From assembly GCA_025362495.1 (NCBI GenBank), contig JANYGI010000125.1, forward strand, positions 1 through 58,334: a stretch of DNA of 58,334 nt, written 5' to 3'. Shown here piece by piece: positions 1 through 12,027 of the stretch; within the stretch, counting starts at the first letter, position 1; every line of letters starts with the position of its first letter. Below the pieces are notes generated by a model. It did not search any database. It was not told the origin of the DNA and saw nothing but the letters and a program-made list of their open reading frames with translations. The position numbers and the translations under genes were made by a program. This stretch comes from Byssovorax sp. GTDB lineage: Bacteria; Myxococcota_A; Polyangia; Polyangiales; Polyangiaceae.

Positions 1-1
1 C

Positions 2-1042
2 GGTGGCGACGTAGCGATGCGGATCGAGCCAGAGCGGCGCCTCGGCGGCGTACGCTTCGCTGAGGCCGATGAGGTTCTCCCAGTCCTCCGACGCCAGCAG
101 GCCTTCGAGGCGATCCTTGGCGTCGTAGTTGGGCCCGGGGATCATCGTCGAGTTGTCGTCGTTGTGCGGCGTCTGCGTGATCTGGAGCCAGAAGCCCTGG
201 CGGCTCAACCGATACGCGCTCGGATCCTTGATGTCGGCGAAGCGGAGCGCGTCGCCCATGCGCATCAGGATGCGTCCGACCTCGTCCATCGCGCCGTTGG
301 CAGCGTCGATGTCGGTGATCGCGTCGGAGCTGAGGCCGCCACCACCACCACCGCCACCACCGCTGTCGTAGACCTGCGCGACCGGCGCGGAGAACGTCTG
401 CACCTCGGGCTCGGCGCTGGCCTCGCGCGGCGGCGGAGGCGGCGGCGGAGGGGGCGGAGGAGGCGGCGGCGGAGGCTTCGGGACCGCTTGAACGAGGTTC
501 TTGATCACGGTGCGGACCGAGTTGATCCCTCCGTACGCCTCACCGAGTTTGTCCGCGAGATCGCTGTCGACGCCGCGGCTGACCTTCTCGAGCGCGTTGA
601 TGAGATCGGCCTGCGCGAGCGTCGGCTGCACGGTGAGGAACGGCGTGGCGACGAGCTTCGCGTACCACTCGCAGAGGTTGCCGCGCGCCTTGGGACGCTT
701 GAGCGCGGGGCCCATCGTCTCCCAGTATTGTGCGTCGAGCTCTTGCAGGAGGACGAGGCCGTCGAGCAGGCCCTCGAGGCCGCCCGTCATCGCGCGCGCG
801 GCTGCGAAGTAGAGCGCGACGCGGAAGTCTTTGCCCTTCTCGGAGAGCAGCTCCTCGCAGTTGGAGATGACGATCGGCCACTCGACCTTGCCGCCCTCCA
901 TCGAGGTCATCTTGTCGACTTCGAACTTGGCGCGATCGAACTGATCTTCGAACGAGACGTCGATGCCGACGCCGCCGTTGATGGGGGCGATCAGCGCTTC
1001 GAGGCGGGACTTGGATTCATTGATGACGTCGTCAACGGCCAT
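2..1042 (-). CDS. tssA: T6SS baseplate/sheath-cap protein TssA (ImpA_N), 3' end cut by window edge
   Basis: This is the N-terminal part (347 codons visible) of a TssA-family protein, which caps and primes assembly of the T6SS baseplate and sheath. ATG at 1042 begins MAVDDVINESK, and no stop occurs before the left edge. An ImpA_N-like domain fills roughly residues 15-180, with the typical 'YWETMGP' and 'RGNLCEWY' motifs. A low-complexity linker follows: 16 consecutive prolines (plus-strand positions about 425-477), then further on nine consecutive glycines (about 336-362). Beyond these the sequence resumes a folded domain ('RLSRQGFWLQI'). It lies downstream of tagF, with a terminator-like hairpin between them. 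The family call is firm from motifs and context. The C-terminal subtype cannot be judged because that end is missing. Confidence 0.85.
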   Translation of the reverse strand, partial: MAVDDVINESKSRLEALIAPINGGVGIDVSFEDQFDRAKFEVDKMTSMEGGKVEWPIVISNCEELLSEKGKDFRVALYFAAARAMTGGLEGLLDGLVLLQELDAQYWETMGPALKRPKARGNLCEWYAKLVATPFLTVQPTLAQADLINALEKVSRGVDSDLADKLGEAYGGINSVRTVIKNLVQAVPKPPPPPPPPPPPPPPPPREASAEPEVQTFSAPVAQVYDSGGGGGGGGGLSSDAITDIDAANGAMDEVGRILMRMGDALRFADIKDPSAYRLSRQGFWLQITQTPHNDDNSTMIPGPNYDAKDRLEGLLASEDWENLIGLSEAYAAEAPLWLDPHRYVAT

Positions 1043-1173
1043 GGGCCGGCGAGGATAACAGCGCCGCAAAGCCGATGACCAGAGCGGTTCTCAGCGGAGA
1101 AGATCCGCGCGACTCGTCGGCGAAGATCGCGGCGCGGCGCGGCGCTCGCGCGACGGCGCAACGCGGCCTGTCG

Positions 1174-1202
1174 AAAAAGCTCGCGCCCCCGCGGGGCGAG
1201 CT
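1174..1202 (-). terminator. Rho-independent terminator after tagF
   Basis: On the minus strand, directly after the tagF stop codon (1205-1207), an AGCTCGCCCC / GGGGCGCGAGCT hairpin with a 2-base bulge is followed at once by TTTTT. It falls between tagF and tssA, so tssA may depend on its own promoter or on read-through. Confidence 0.65.
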
Positions 1203-1204
1203 CT

Positions 1205-2182
1205 TCAGCCGAGGCCGTCGAGGAAGCTTGCGAGGCTCAGATCCGTGCGCGAGACGAGATCTTCGAGCTGGGGGCCGAGGCCACGCCGCGCGACCTGCTC
1301 GTCGACCGTGGGGAGGCCGCAGAGATCGGCCACGTGCTCGGCGTCGCGCGTCGGCGCGATCAGCTCGCGGAACGAGGCGACGTGCGGCGGGCCGAGGTGA
1401 ATCAGCACTGTCTTTTGCGGCGTCCAGAAGGCGTTGAGCAGCGTGCGATTCCACTTCGCGAGGCGCAGCGTCATGTCCATCCACACGGCCGCGGCGTAGG
1501 CGTCGCCGGCGCCGAGCGGGAGGCGAATGGCGAGCCCCGTCTTCGGGAGCTCCTGCGCGCGGAACGGCTCGACCGAAGCCATGATGTTCTGGAGGACCCA
1601 GAAGCGGCTGGCGTCGGAGCCGAAGCCCGTTTTCCAGAGCGCGTCCATCTGCTGCGTGGCGAGCCAGCCGCGGTAGCCCGCACTGGCGCTCTCGGCGTCT
1701 TCGATCGAGGGCGGGACGATGCGCGAGACGCGCTCGAGGAAGCCGTCGACCGGCATCCCTCGGCCTTGCGTCACGAGCTCGTAGGCCGCGGAGAGCAGCG
1801 GCCAGAGCGCGATTGGCAGCGCCGGCCCCGTGGCCAGGAGCTGGTTGTAATCGTAGGAGCCGAACACCACCATCGGGTACATGCGGCCGGCGTTGTCGCC
1901 GCTCGCCGCCCAGGCGCCGACGAGGCCGCGCGTGGGCGCCTCCGTGCCTTTGCCTTCACCGTGGAAGATGAAGAGCCCGAACGACTGCTGATAGGCAGCA
2001 TCGAACGCGGGGCCCATGCTCTGCCGGGAGAAATCGATCGACGAGCCCAGCCAGCGATCGAACGCCGCGAGCTCGTCGCCACCGGCGTTGAGGCGGATGA
2101 AGTCGCCTGTAGCTTGCAGCTTGCCGAAGCAACCGATTTGCGGCGGTGCGGCGGGCGGTGCCTTTTTCTTGCGCCAGAACAT
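1205..2182 (-). CDS. tagF: T6SS-associated protein TagF
   Basis: A 325-residue TagF (SciT/BMA_A0400-type) protein, a negative post-translational regulator of T6SS assembly. The N-terminus has a short basic stretch (FWRKKK) and proline/alanine residues. The family core follows from about residue 17 ('GCFGKLQATGDFIRLNAG', then 'FDRWLGSSI' and 'RMYPMVVFG'). The C-terminal third is less conserved. There is no fused PppA phosphatase domain, unlike some TagF proteins. It sits between tssM (upstream, terminator at 2265-2304) and tssA. The start at 2182 gives full family length, but no strong ribosome-binding site is visible. In other bacteria TagF works opposite the Fha/PpkA pathway; an FHA protein is encoded at 14079, but no ppkA or pppA lies in the window. 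Confidence 0.88.
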   Translation of the reverse strand: MFWRKKKAPPAAPPQIGCFGKLQATGDFIRLNAGGDELAAFDRWLGSSIDFSRQSMGPAFDAAYQQSFGLFIFHGEGKGTEAPTRGLVGAWAASGDNAGRMYPMVVFGSYDYNQLLATGPALPIALWPLLSAAYELVTQGRGMPVDGFLERVSRIVPPSIEDAESASAGYRGWLATQQMDALWKTGFGSDASRFWVLQNIMASVEPFRAQELPKTGLAIRLPLGAGDAYAAAVWMDMTLRLAKWNRTLLNAFWTPQKTVLIHLGPPHVASFRELIAPTRDAEHVADLCGLPTVDEQVARRGLGPQLEDLVSRTDLSLASFLDGLG

Positions 2183-2264
2183 GATCGGCTGGGGCTAGTG
2201 ATACACGAAGCCGAACCCTGAATCTACACTCGCCGGAGGCCATGTAACGACGCGGGTCGGCCAC

Positions 2265-2304
2265 AAAAAAGCGAACCCCCCGCTCCGGGAACCGGAGAAG
2301 GGGG
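2265..2304 (-). terminator. Rho-independent terminator after tssM
   Basis: On the minus strand a hairpin (CTCCGG, GAA loop, CCGGAG, with an outer C/G-run stem; plus positions 2276-2304) is followed by TTCGCTTTTTT (A6 on plus at 2265-2270). It lies 31 bases beyond the tssM stop, so the tssK-L-M transcript should end before tagF. Confidence 0.75.
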
Positions 2305-2334
2305 CGCGCCGTCGGCGAGCGGTGAAGCTCTCGG

Positions 2335-5300
2335 TCAGCCCTTGCCCTTGCCGAACTTGTCGCCGATCGAGGGCGGGCAGTTCGTCGCGCGGAAGAAGCT
2401 GGACGGGAACGGGTGATTGGCGCGGGTCGGGCGAATCTCGAGCGTCACGCTCACCGGCGGGGCCGTCATTTCCCAGGTCACGTTGAACACGTCGTCGCTC
2501 TCCTTTTCGGACGTCGACGTGCCAGCTTCCATGAGGCGGAAGATGCCCCAGGGCCCTTCGCGGTTGATCTGCTCGTCGAGGCCGCCGGCGCCGCGGAGGC
2601 GGATGCTGGCGCCCGCGCCCGGCTTCGGTCCGGGCCAGGTGAACGGGAGCCAGAACTCCTTCTCGTTCCGGTAAAGGCGCTTCTGCCCGTCGAGCTCGAA
2701 GATGATCTCGCTGACGATCGGGCTGACCGTCTTCACGTTGACCTGGAACTCGACCTTGGGCTTCTCGCCGCCGGAGAAGAGCGCGTCGGTGATCTCGTCG
2801 GCGCGCTTCAGGCAGTTGTACATGTTGGCGTTGAACGGCGTGAACGGCTTCGCGGCCTTGGGGCTCGCCTCGAGGTGCGACTCGGGGATGAAGTCGTGGT
2901 TCTGCTTGATGTGGTAGGCCTTCAAGTACGCGTCGTAGAAGCCCCAGAGCACACCGTCTTTGGGCTTGAAGAAGGCCGTCGCGTCGTCGAACGAAGCGTC
3001 ACGCGTGGACGCGAGGTTGAACGGGTAGCGGTCCTTGATCTTGTCGCGATACGTCGGGTAGACCATCACCTCCCAGAGGCCGCTGGCCGCGCCGCCCGCG
3101 TTGCGGACGACGGCCTTGTAGCCCTGACGAAGCGGGTTCATCAGCAGGTCCGTCATCAGGAGCTGGCCGGTGTCGTCCATCTTGAGGAGCAGGCCTTCGG
3201 CGGTCTGCACGGCCTCTTCGAACTTCACGGTCGCCTTCTTGGTGTCGGCATTGGGCGGGCCCGACTCGACAGTGCCCATCTCGCCGGCGAGGCCTTGCAG
3301 CTTGGAGATGTACTCGCCGAGCGGCACCGGCAGCGGAGCCGGCGGCGGCTCGCCCTCGGCGGGCTTCTTCTGGGGCGGCGGCGCGCCGAAGCGAACCATC
3401 GACTTGAACTTGAGCGGGACCGGATCGGGGCGCTCGCCCTGCGACGCGGCGTCGGCCGTGCCCGCGCGGACGATGTTGCCGATGTTCATCCGCGTCTTGC
3501 TCTGCACCTTACGCTGGAGCTTGAGCTTGATCTGATCGACCACGCCGCCGTCACCGCCGGCCGCGGCGTCGAGCGCGTCGTCGTCGGCCTCGTCGAACTG
3601 GGTGTTGTCGGCGAGCACGCGGAGCAGGCGCTGGTACGGCCACTCCGGCGTGGAGAGCGCCTTGTACTCGATGATCGAGTCGCGGTTCGTCGTCGGGCTC
3701 TCGACCTCGAGGTCCTTGAAGAAGTTGATCCACTCCTGGATGTACGCGTTGTCGTAGTCCTGGCGCACGCGATCGAGATCGCGCTTCACCTTGGGCCCGA
3801 GCGTCGTCTCTTCACCCGAGAGCGGGATGACCCACTTCTCGCGCTGGATGATCGCCGCGCCGCCCTCGAGCGAGGACAGGACAGCGGAGTGGCCGCGGAA
3901 GGTGAAGGGGCCGCGGACCTCGAACCACTTGCCCTTGTGCTGCTTGTTGTAGCTGTGGATCTTGTCGAGCGCGTCGCCGCGATCGGCGAAGACGTCGCCC
4001 AGCGTGATCGGCGGGTACTCCTTGTTGTCCGCGGTGTCGGGCCCGTTCTGATCGATCTTCTTGTCGATGAGCGAGGTGACGAAGCGGTCGTAGTAGACCT
4101 GGTTCGAGCCGACCTTGCGCATGTCGTCGCGCACGCGCTCGACCAGGGGCACGTCGAGCTTCTCGCCCTTGATCTCGCCGCGCGAGAGCAGGTCGACGAA
4201 GTACCTCACGTGCGGCTTGAGCTTCTCCTCGGGGACGTCGCCGTTGCCGCTCTGGCGGAGCTGATCGGCCCACGCGCGCGTGAGGTGATCCGTCTCCCAC
4301 TGCGCGGCGCCCTCGTCCTTGAGGAGGTGCGCGCGGTACTCGAGGTCGTCGCCGAGGAGCAGGTAGGTCTTCAGCGTGTCGAAGTCTTCGACGTAGTTGT
4401 CGCCGTGCGCGGACCCGAGCCGCTTCTCGAGCGCTTCACGCGTCGGCCGCACGAAGCCTTGCCGCAGGCTCTCGGCGTAGAACTGCTTCGTCGGCTCGAA
4501 GAGCTTGTCGGCCTGGAACATCAGGAAGGTGTAGTCGACCGGCGGATCGTGGCTGAGCTGGTCGAGGTTCTGCGCGTGGTTGCGCAGGTTGTCGAGCTTG
4601 TCGACCTTGTCGATCGACGGGTTCTTGCCGTCCCAGTCGACGTCCTTCGCCTCGTTGGTGACCTTGGCGGTCTCGGCGACGAGCTTCTGGTTCTTGGCGT
4701 ACGAGATCGCCGACGGGATCAGGAAGAGCAGCGCGAGCATCAGCGCGGCGGCCGCGGCGAGGACCCGCTGCGTGCGCACCCGCTTGAGCTCGGCGTCGGT
4801 GCGCGAGGCCAGCGTCTGGTCGGGGAAGATGACGCCTTCGAAGACGTTCTTCAGGAAGAAGCTCTTCGACTCGCCCTTCTCGACGACCTCTTCGGACACC
4901 GCGCCGCGGAGGCCGAACGCGCGACCCATGGCGCCGACGACGCGATCGAGCGGGCGGCCTTCCTGGACGCCGCTGGTGAAGTAGAAGCCGCGGAGGATCG
5001 GCGGCGCGCCGGCCGCGACGATCGTGCTCTTCTTGCTCTTGTCCTTCCGGTCCTTTTTCGCGGTGTCGACGATCGGCTCGCCCATGCCGGGCGCGAACGT
5101 CGCCGCGAGGAAGTCGGAGAGGTTGCGCTTGATCGCCGCGAACTCGAGGGGGAACTGGTAGACCTTCTCCTTGACCTCGCGGCTCCGCTCGAGCGCCAAA
5201 CGCTTCATTCCGCGGGTGTGCAGGTGCTCGACGAGGATGTCGAACTCGCCGTCGAAGAGCTTCCCCGGCTCGCGCTTGTCCTCGTTGAGCTTGAAGGTCG

Positions 5301-6144
5301 CGCCCCAGGCCTGGCCGCGCTCGCTCTTCTTCAGGTCGCCGAAGAACTCGGTGAAGCCCGCGACGAGATCGGCCTTCGTGAAGACCACGTACACCGGCAG
5401 GATCATCTTCAGGACGTTCTGCATCTCGTCGATGCGCGCGCGCACCGTCTTCGCCGTGACCTGGATCTGGTCCTCGGTGACGTCGAGCAGCTCGCTGATC
5501 GAGACCGCGATGATCACGCCGTTGATCGGCTTGTGGGAGCGGAACTTCAGCAGCTCGCCGAGGAACGCCATCCACTCTTCGTGGTCGTCGGACTCGGTGG
5601 TGTAGCGCCCCGCGGTGTCGAGGAGGATGGCCTCGTTGGTGAACCACCAGTCGCAGTTGCGCGTGCCGCCGACGCCGCGCACGCCGCCGCCGCTGGGATC
5701 GAGGTACGGGAACACCAGGCCGGAGTGGCGCAGCGCGGTGGTCTTGCCGGCGCCGGGCGGGCCGACCATCACGTACCAGGGCAGCGCATACAGCGCGTCA
5801 GCGCCGCTCTTGCCGCCGGCGAGCGACGAGGCCTTGAGCGCGCCGATGCCCTGCTGGAACTGGCGGTGCAGCTCCTGGATCTCGGCGGCGCGCTCGGGCT
5901 TGGCGGCGAGCGCCTGCTCCTGCGCTTGCTGCGCGATCGCCTTCTCCAGGGCCCGCGCGGCGCGAGCCGCCCGCACCCTGCGGAACACGATGATCCCCAC
6001 GATGACCAGGACCACGAGCGTCGTGATCGCGATCGGTACCCAGATCGACACGATCTCCGGGGTTGCCGGGTTCACTGGTCGGAGGATGAACCAGCCGCCC
6101 CATGCCAAGGCGACTATCAGCGCGCTGAGTATCCAGAGCCACAT
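2335..6144 (-). CDS. tssM: T6SS inner-membrane complex protein TssM (IcmF)
   Basis: A 1269-residue IcmF/TssM, the inner-membrane scaffold that with TssL and TssJ forms the trans-envelope complex. Two N-terminal membrane helices (residues 2-22 and 34-56) are followed by a cytoplasmic NTPase-like domain with an intact Walker A motif GPPGAGKT at 128-135. A third helix lies near 455-480 ('ALMLALLFLIPSAI'), and a long periplasmic region ends in the TssM C-terminal domain that contacts TssJ. Length is normal for the family. The start is supported by a GGGAG element upstream and by the immediate hydrophobic helix. It follows tssL by 42 bases in the same direction, and its transcript ends at the hairpin at 2265-2304. 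Confidence 0.95.
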   Translation of the reverse strand: MWLWILSALIVALAWGGWFILRPVNPATPEIVSIWVPIAITTLVVLVIVGIIVFRRVRAARAARALEKAIAQQAQEQALAAKPERAAEIQELHRQFQQGIGALKASSLAGGKSGADALYALPWYVMVGPPGAGKTTALRHSGLVFPYLDPSGGGVRGVGGTRNCDWWFTNEAILLDTAGRYTTESDDHEEWMAFLGELLKFRSHKPINGVIIAVSISELLDVTEDQIQVTAKTVRARIDEMQNVLKMILPVYVVFTKADLVAGFTEFFGDLKKSERGQAWGATFKLNEDKREPGKLFDGEFDILVEHLHTRGMKRLALERSREVKEKVYQFPLEFAAIKRNLSDFLAATFAPGMGEPIVDTAKKDRKDKSKKSTIVAAGAPPILRGFYFTSGVQEGRPLDRVVGAMGRAFGLRGAVSEEVVEKGESKSFFLKNVFEGVIFPDQTLASRTDAELKRVRTQRVLAAAAALMLALLFLIPSAISYAKNQKLVAETAKVTNEAKDVDWDGKNPSIDKVDKLDNLRNHAQNLDQLSHDPPVDYTFLMFQADKLFEPTKQFYAESLRQGFVRPTREALEKRLGSAHGDNYVEDFDTLKTYLLLGDDLEYRAHLLKDEGAAQWETDHLTRAWADQLRQSGNGDVPEEKLKPHVRYFVDLLSRGEIKGEKLDVPLVERVRDDMRKVGSNQVYYDRFVTSLIDKKIDQNGPDTADNKEYPPITLGDVFADRGDALDKIHSYNKQHKGKWFEVRGPFTFRGHSAVLSSLEGGAAIIQREKWVIPLSGEETTLGPKVKRDLDRVRQDYDNAYIQEWINFFKDLEVESPTTNRDSIIEYKALSTPEWPYQRLLRVLADNTQFDEADDDALDAAAGGDGGVVDQIKLKLQRKVQSKTRMNIGNIVRAGTADAASQGERPDPVPLKFKSMVRFGAPPPQKKPAEGEPPPAPLPVPLGEYISKLQGLAGEMGTVESGPPNADTKKATVKFEEAVQTAEGLLLKMDDTGQLLMTDLLMNPLRQGYKAVVRNAGGAASGLWEVMVYPTYRDKIKDRYPFNLASTRDASFDDATAFFKPKDGVLWGFYDAYLKAYHIKQNHDFIPESHLEASPKAAKPFTPFNANMYNCLKRADEITDALFSGGEKPKVEFQVNVKTVSPIVSEIIFELDGQKRLYRNEKEFWLPFTWPGPKPGAGASIRLRGAGGLDEQINREGPWGIFRLMEAGTSTSEKESDDVFNVTWEMTAPPVSVTLEIRPTRANHPFPSSFFRATNCPPSIGDKFGKGKG

Positions 6145-6186
6145 CGCGAACGTCTCCCATCGCCGACGCGCCGAGGCGCGCCGGGA

Positions 6187-6864
6187 CTACTTACCGCCGC
6201 CGACCAACTTCATGATGCTGTCCGTCACGTCGCCGGCGCTGGAGCCGATGACGAGGCGGAGGATGATCACCACGAGGACCGCGACCACGAGGAACCCCAG
6301 CGCGACGGCGAGGAACGGCAGCTCTCTCCGGACGGCGCCCGTGCCACCGTCCTTGCGCTCCGCGTTCGGAGCGAGCACCTCTCCGCCCCCTTCCGAGAGC
6401 GCGACGAAGTTGCCGAGACCTTCCACCACAGCGCTGAGACCCTCCTGCTGACGGAGACGATATTTCCCCTGGAAGCCGAGGGCCAAGCAGAGGAAGTAAA
6501 TCTGTGCGACGTGGACCCGCTGACGCTGGCCGTAGAGGTTGTCCAGGTTCGTGAAAAAGCCGTCGCCAGCCGTGTTCAGCTGGAAGAACTGGAGCTGGAG
6601 CGGGTTGGACAGCCACTGCGTCTTCCCCGGCCAGTTCGAGTGGTAGATGATCTCGTCGGCGAACGCCGCGAGGGCGTACTTGGCGTCGATCATGTCCTGC
6701 TCGGGGATGCGGGCCTCGCGGCCGTTCTGCATCATCGTGTCGAACAGGCCGAGCACGCGCCTCTGTAGGATGTCGGGCGCTGGCAGATCCCGCGAGTTGC
6801 GGAGCTGCAGGATCAGCGAAAGAACATCGGAGCAAACCCAGTACATCGTCTGCGAGAGGCTCAT
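6187..6864 (-). CDS. tssL: T6SS inner-membrane protein TssL (DotU/IcmH)
   Basis: A 225-residue short-form TssL. The cytoplasmic DotU domain occupies residues 1-165, with the family features 'KYALAAFADEIIYHSNWPGK' and 'LYFLCLALGFQGKY'-type motifs. A single C-terminal membrane helix lies at about 185-207 ('LPFLAVALGFLVVAVLVVII'), and only about 18 residues extend beyond it. There is therefore no OmpA/peptidoglycan-binding extension, and cell-wall anchoring must come from another protein. GGAG lies 9 bases before the ATG. It sits between tssK and tssM in the order K-L-M. Confidence 0.93.
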   Translation of the reverse strand: MSLSQTMYWVCSDVLSLILQLRNSRDLPAPDILQRRVLGLFDTMMQNGREARIPEQDMIDAKYALAAFADEIIYHSNWPGKTQWLSNPLQLQFFQLNTAGDGFFTNLDNLYGQRQRVHVAQIYFLCLALGFQGKYRLRQQEGLSAVVEGLGNFVALSEGGGEVLAPNAERKDGGTGAVRRELPFLAVALGFLVVAVLVVIILRLVIGSSAGDVTDSIMKLVGGGK

Positions 6865-6984
6865 GGGCTCCTACTCACCAGCGGGAGACGCGAGGGCCGC
6901 TCGAGGACGTGGATCAGGGATCTACGCTCGCGCTCGGTCTCGCTCGGTTGCGGAATGAGAAATGAGAGTCGAGAAAAGACACGG

Positions 6985-8343
6985 TCACTTGGCAGCAGGG
7001 ACCGCAATCAACCGGAGGTCGACCTTCTGGGGATCGATGGGCTGATAAATCGCGATGGTGCCAGAACCGAGGATATCGTTCCAGTAATCGCCAGCTTGAT
7101 CGACGCGGAGGTACACAAGCCCGGGTTTTACGGGGATCGCGCCGGGGGGCCGATACTCGATCGCGACCCTCACGCCGGGCATGGCGGCGTTCAGGATGTA
7201 GCCGATCTGGGTCCACGACCCGATCTTCAGGAGGCGGGGCAAGCGCTCGCGCAGGGTGCCCTCGTCGGTCCCCTTGGCTTCCAGGAAGAGCTCGTGGGTG
7301 CGGGGGAGCTTCGGGTCCTCGAACTTGCCGAGGTACATGCCGTCCTCGCGCTTCTCGAGCGGGACGACGACGTAGTTCTCGGCGATGACGCCGGTGATCA
7401 TCCGGATCGCGCGGTCGAACATCGGATCGAAGACGTCGGTGAGCTCCAGGTAGTTGAACTTCGGGAGCGTCGTCGGATCGCCGTCGGCGTCGAAGGTGCA
7501 GAGCTCGCCGATCATCGAGCCGAGGAGGATGAACACGTCTTCCGGGTGCGCGTCGCCGTGATCGACGATGTGCGAGACCAGCGGGATGTACGAGTTGCAG
7601 GTGTGGAGCAGCCAGAACTTCGCGGTGTCCGAGGCCTGGAAATCGACGGCGGACGCGGTGCGCATCCGGCGGCCTTCGGCGAGTGATTTCTGCTTGCCGA
7701 CGAGCGCCGAGAGCACGCGGCGGAGGCCCTGCATCAGGTGCTCGGACGCGCCGACGTGGAGGATCGAGGGGATGAAGCTCTTCTTCACGACGATCGCGCC
7801 GGTGCGGTCGCGCACGAGCTGGCCGATGCGCACCGAGTTGAACGCGTCGCGCGCCTCGGTCCCGAAGAGGAGCCGCATGTTGCCCTTGGCCCAGATGATC
7901 GCGGTCTCGTTGCGGCCCGTGTTGAGGTCGGCGACCGTCGTCGACTGCGCGACGTAGCGCACCGCCGGCCCCGCCTTCGCCGGATCGAGGCCGACGTTGG
8001 AGTGGTTGTCGCGCTGGTTCGGGACGGCGAGGAACAGATCGAGCGTCTCGATCGCGGCCGGGAAAGCGCCCTCGAGGGGCCGCGCTTCCACCGAGTCTTC
8101 GCCGCGATCACCGACGAAGAACGGCGTCCCGTCGGGGAAGAACCCATGGCACTTCAGCAGCTTCAGCTGCCCGGCCACGAGCGCGCGCTCATCGAAGGCG
8201 ACGCCCGTGATGCCCCAGTCGTAGGACATCACGGCGTGCATTCGCGAGTGCAGCAACGCCTCGTGATACTGGTCCGACTGCTGCAAGTGCTGAGGGGTCA
8301 TGAAGAGCCCCTCGGTCCAAACGGGCTTGCGCGGGTGGATCAT
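6985..8343 (-). CDS. tssK: T6SS baseplate protein TssK
   Basis: A 452-residue TssK, the trimeric baseplate component that connects the baseplate to the membrane complex. It shows the diagnostic N-terminus 'PVWTEGLFMTPQHLQQSDQY' and further family blocks such as 'GMYLGKFEDPKLPRTHELFL' near the C-terminus. It has no signal peptide or membrane segment, as expected of a cytoplasmic protein. Length is typical. It is the first gene of the K-L-M run, with tssJ ending about 100 bases upstream. Confidence 0.95.
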   Translation of the reverse strand: MIHPRKPVWTEGLFMTPQHLQQSDQYHEALLHSRMHAVMSYDWGITGVAFDERALVAGQLKLLKCHGFFPDGTPFFVGDRGEDSVEARPLEGAFPAAIETLDLFLAVPNQRDNHSNVGLDPAKAGPAVRYVAQSTTVADLNTGRNETAIIWAKGNMRLLFGTEARDAFNSVRIGQLVRDRTGAIVVKKSFIPSILHVGASEHLMQGLRRVLSALVGKQKSLAEGRRMRTASAVDFQASDTAKFWLLHTCNSYIPLVSHIVDHGDAHPEDVFILLGSMIGELCTFDADGDPTTLPKFNYLELTDVFDPMFDRAIRMITGVIAENYVVVPLEKREDGMYLGKFEDPKLPRTHELFLEAKGTDEGTLRERLPRLLKIGSWTQIGYILNAAMPGVRVAIEYRPPGAIPVKPGLVYLRVDQAGDYWNDILGSGTIAIYQPIDPQKVDLRLIAVPAAK

Positions 8344-8440
8344 GTCGCCTGGACAGTCTTACCAGAAGTCCCAGCGTCTTTGTCCATACCCTCCTGGGCT
8401 GAATGAAGACGCCGAGCTTCGAGGTAGATCGAAGGGTGGA

Positions 8441-9154
8441 TCAGCGGGGCGTGGGCGTCGCGGCCGGGGCTCCAGGAGCAGCGGCTGGGGCTTCAGGCGA
8501 AGCAGAACGCTTGGGGAGGTCGACCTTGCGGATCGACGTGGCGTTCGGGAACATCGACTCGTCGAATTGCGAGCCGTTGTCGATCTTGGTGGACTCGACG
8601 AAGAATGCTGTCTTCGGATCGCTCTCACCCTTGCCGGCGTCGGCGCCCGCGTCACCGCCGCGCGAGCCGCACGACGCGGCGTCGGAGGGCAGCGGCGGGA
8701 ACGCGTAGTACGTCTTCCAGCTCGTGCCTTTGGGGCTGTGAAAGAGGGCGACGCCCGCGAGGACGCTGGCCTCCTTGATGCGCTCGAACTTCACCTGGAC
8801 GAGATCGTTAGGGAAGATCGAGACCTCGTCCATTTTGAGCAGATCGTCCTGGAGCGCGTCCTTGTCTTTCAGGAGGATCTCGTCGTAGGTCGCGTTCTCC
8901 ATCCGCACGTCGTTCTTCAGCTGATAGAGCCGGACGACGACGGGCCGCGGGTTCCCCTTCTCGTTGGGGTTGATGTTGTCGGCCGCGTACAGGTTCAGCG
9001 TGACGATCTGGATGTCGCACGGCTTCGGCGCCACGGCCGGAGCCGCCGGACCGCACGCGACGGAGAGGACCCCGACGCTGCCGAAGGCGAGCCCCAGGAG
9101 CGCGAAAGCGATCAGTTTGCGGAACCTGGGTCGCGGGAGGAGCATGGACGCCAT
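8441..9154 (-). CDS. tssJ: T6SS outer-membrane lipoprotein TssJ
   Basis: A 237-residue TssJ (VasD/Lip) lipoprotein. The N-terminus is basic, then hydrophobic, and ends in a lipobox-like SVAC at residues 31-34. The TssJ beta-sandwich follows, with the characteristic 'NPRPVVVRLYQLKN' and 'FERIKEASVLAGVALFHSP'. It binds the TssM periplasmic tail and anchors the complex to the outer membrane. The C-terminal 60 or so residues are an extra Pro/Ala-rich tail not needed by the family fold. A second ATG three codons downstream (MLLPRPRF) is an alternative start. It is preceded by clpV, with a very strong hairpin between the two genes. Confidence 0.92.
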   Translation of the reverse strand: MASMLLPRPRFRKLIAFALLGLAFGSVGVLSVACGPAAPAVAPKPCDIQIVTLNLYAADNINPNEKGNPRPVVVRLYQLKNDVRMENATYDEILLKDKDALQDDLLKMDEVSIFPNDLVQVKFERIKEASVLAGVALFHSPKGTSWKTYYAFPPLPSDAASCGSRGGDAGADAGKGESDPKTAFFVESTKIDNGSQFDESMFPNATSIRKVDLPKRSASPEAPAAAPGAPAATPTPR

Positions 9155-9206
9155 TTTTATACGGAGCCTGGGGGAAAGCCCAAATTTCGTCGATCCGTCG
9201 CGCTGA

Positions 9207-9249
9207 GCGGCTCGGCGCGCCTCTTCTATGCAGAGGCGCGTCGAGCCGC
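9207..9249 (-). terminator. Strong 18-bp hairpin between clpV and tssJ
   Basis: The arms GCGGCTCGGCGCGCCTCT (9207-9224) and AGAGGCGCGTCGAGCCGC (9232-9249) pair over 18 positions with one G-T wobble and a 7-base loop. The hairpin lies 11 bases after the clpV stop. No T-run follows, so termination strength is uncertain. Confidence 0.6.
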
Positions 9250-9260
9250 GAGCGCCGCCT

Positions 9261-11936
<2,676 letters not shown>

Positions 11937-11991
11937 TGGCGCGATGCTAGAGTAGAATCCTCGCGTCTCGCCACCCCGCTAACGCGAGGAA

Positions 11992-12020
11992 GGCGAACCA
12001 CCGTCAAAGGGTGGTTCGCC
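11992..12020 (-). terminator. Perfect 11-bp hairpin after the lytic transglycosylase gene
   Basis: The arms GGCGAACCACC (11992-12002) and GGTGGTTCGCC (12010-12020) pair perfectly around a 7-base loop. They lie 7 bases past the transglycosylase stop codon and upstream of clpV. A short TTCCT follows on the minus strand. It is probably a terminator or attenuator between the two genes. Confidence 0.6.
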
Positions 12021-12027
12021 CCGGAGA

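Noticed and set aside
2413-6768. Open frame of 1451 codons on the plus strand opposite tssM and tssL
   Set aside because: It is the antisense shadow of two clearly conserved T6SS genes. Its composition is Arg/Leu/Glu/Val-rich repeats typical of GC-rich shadow frames, with no domain.
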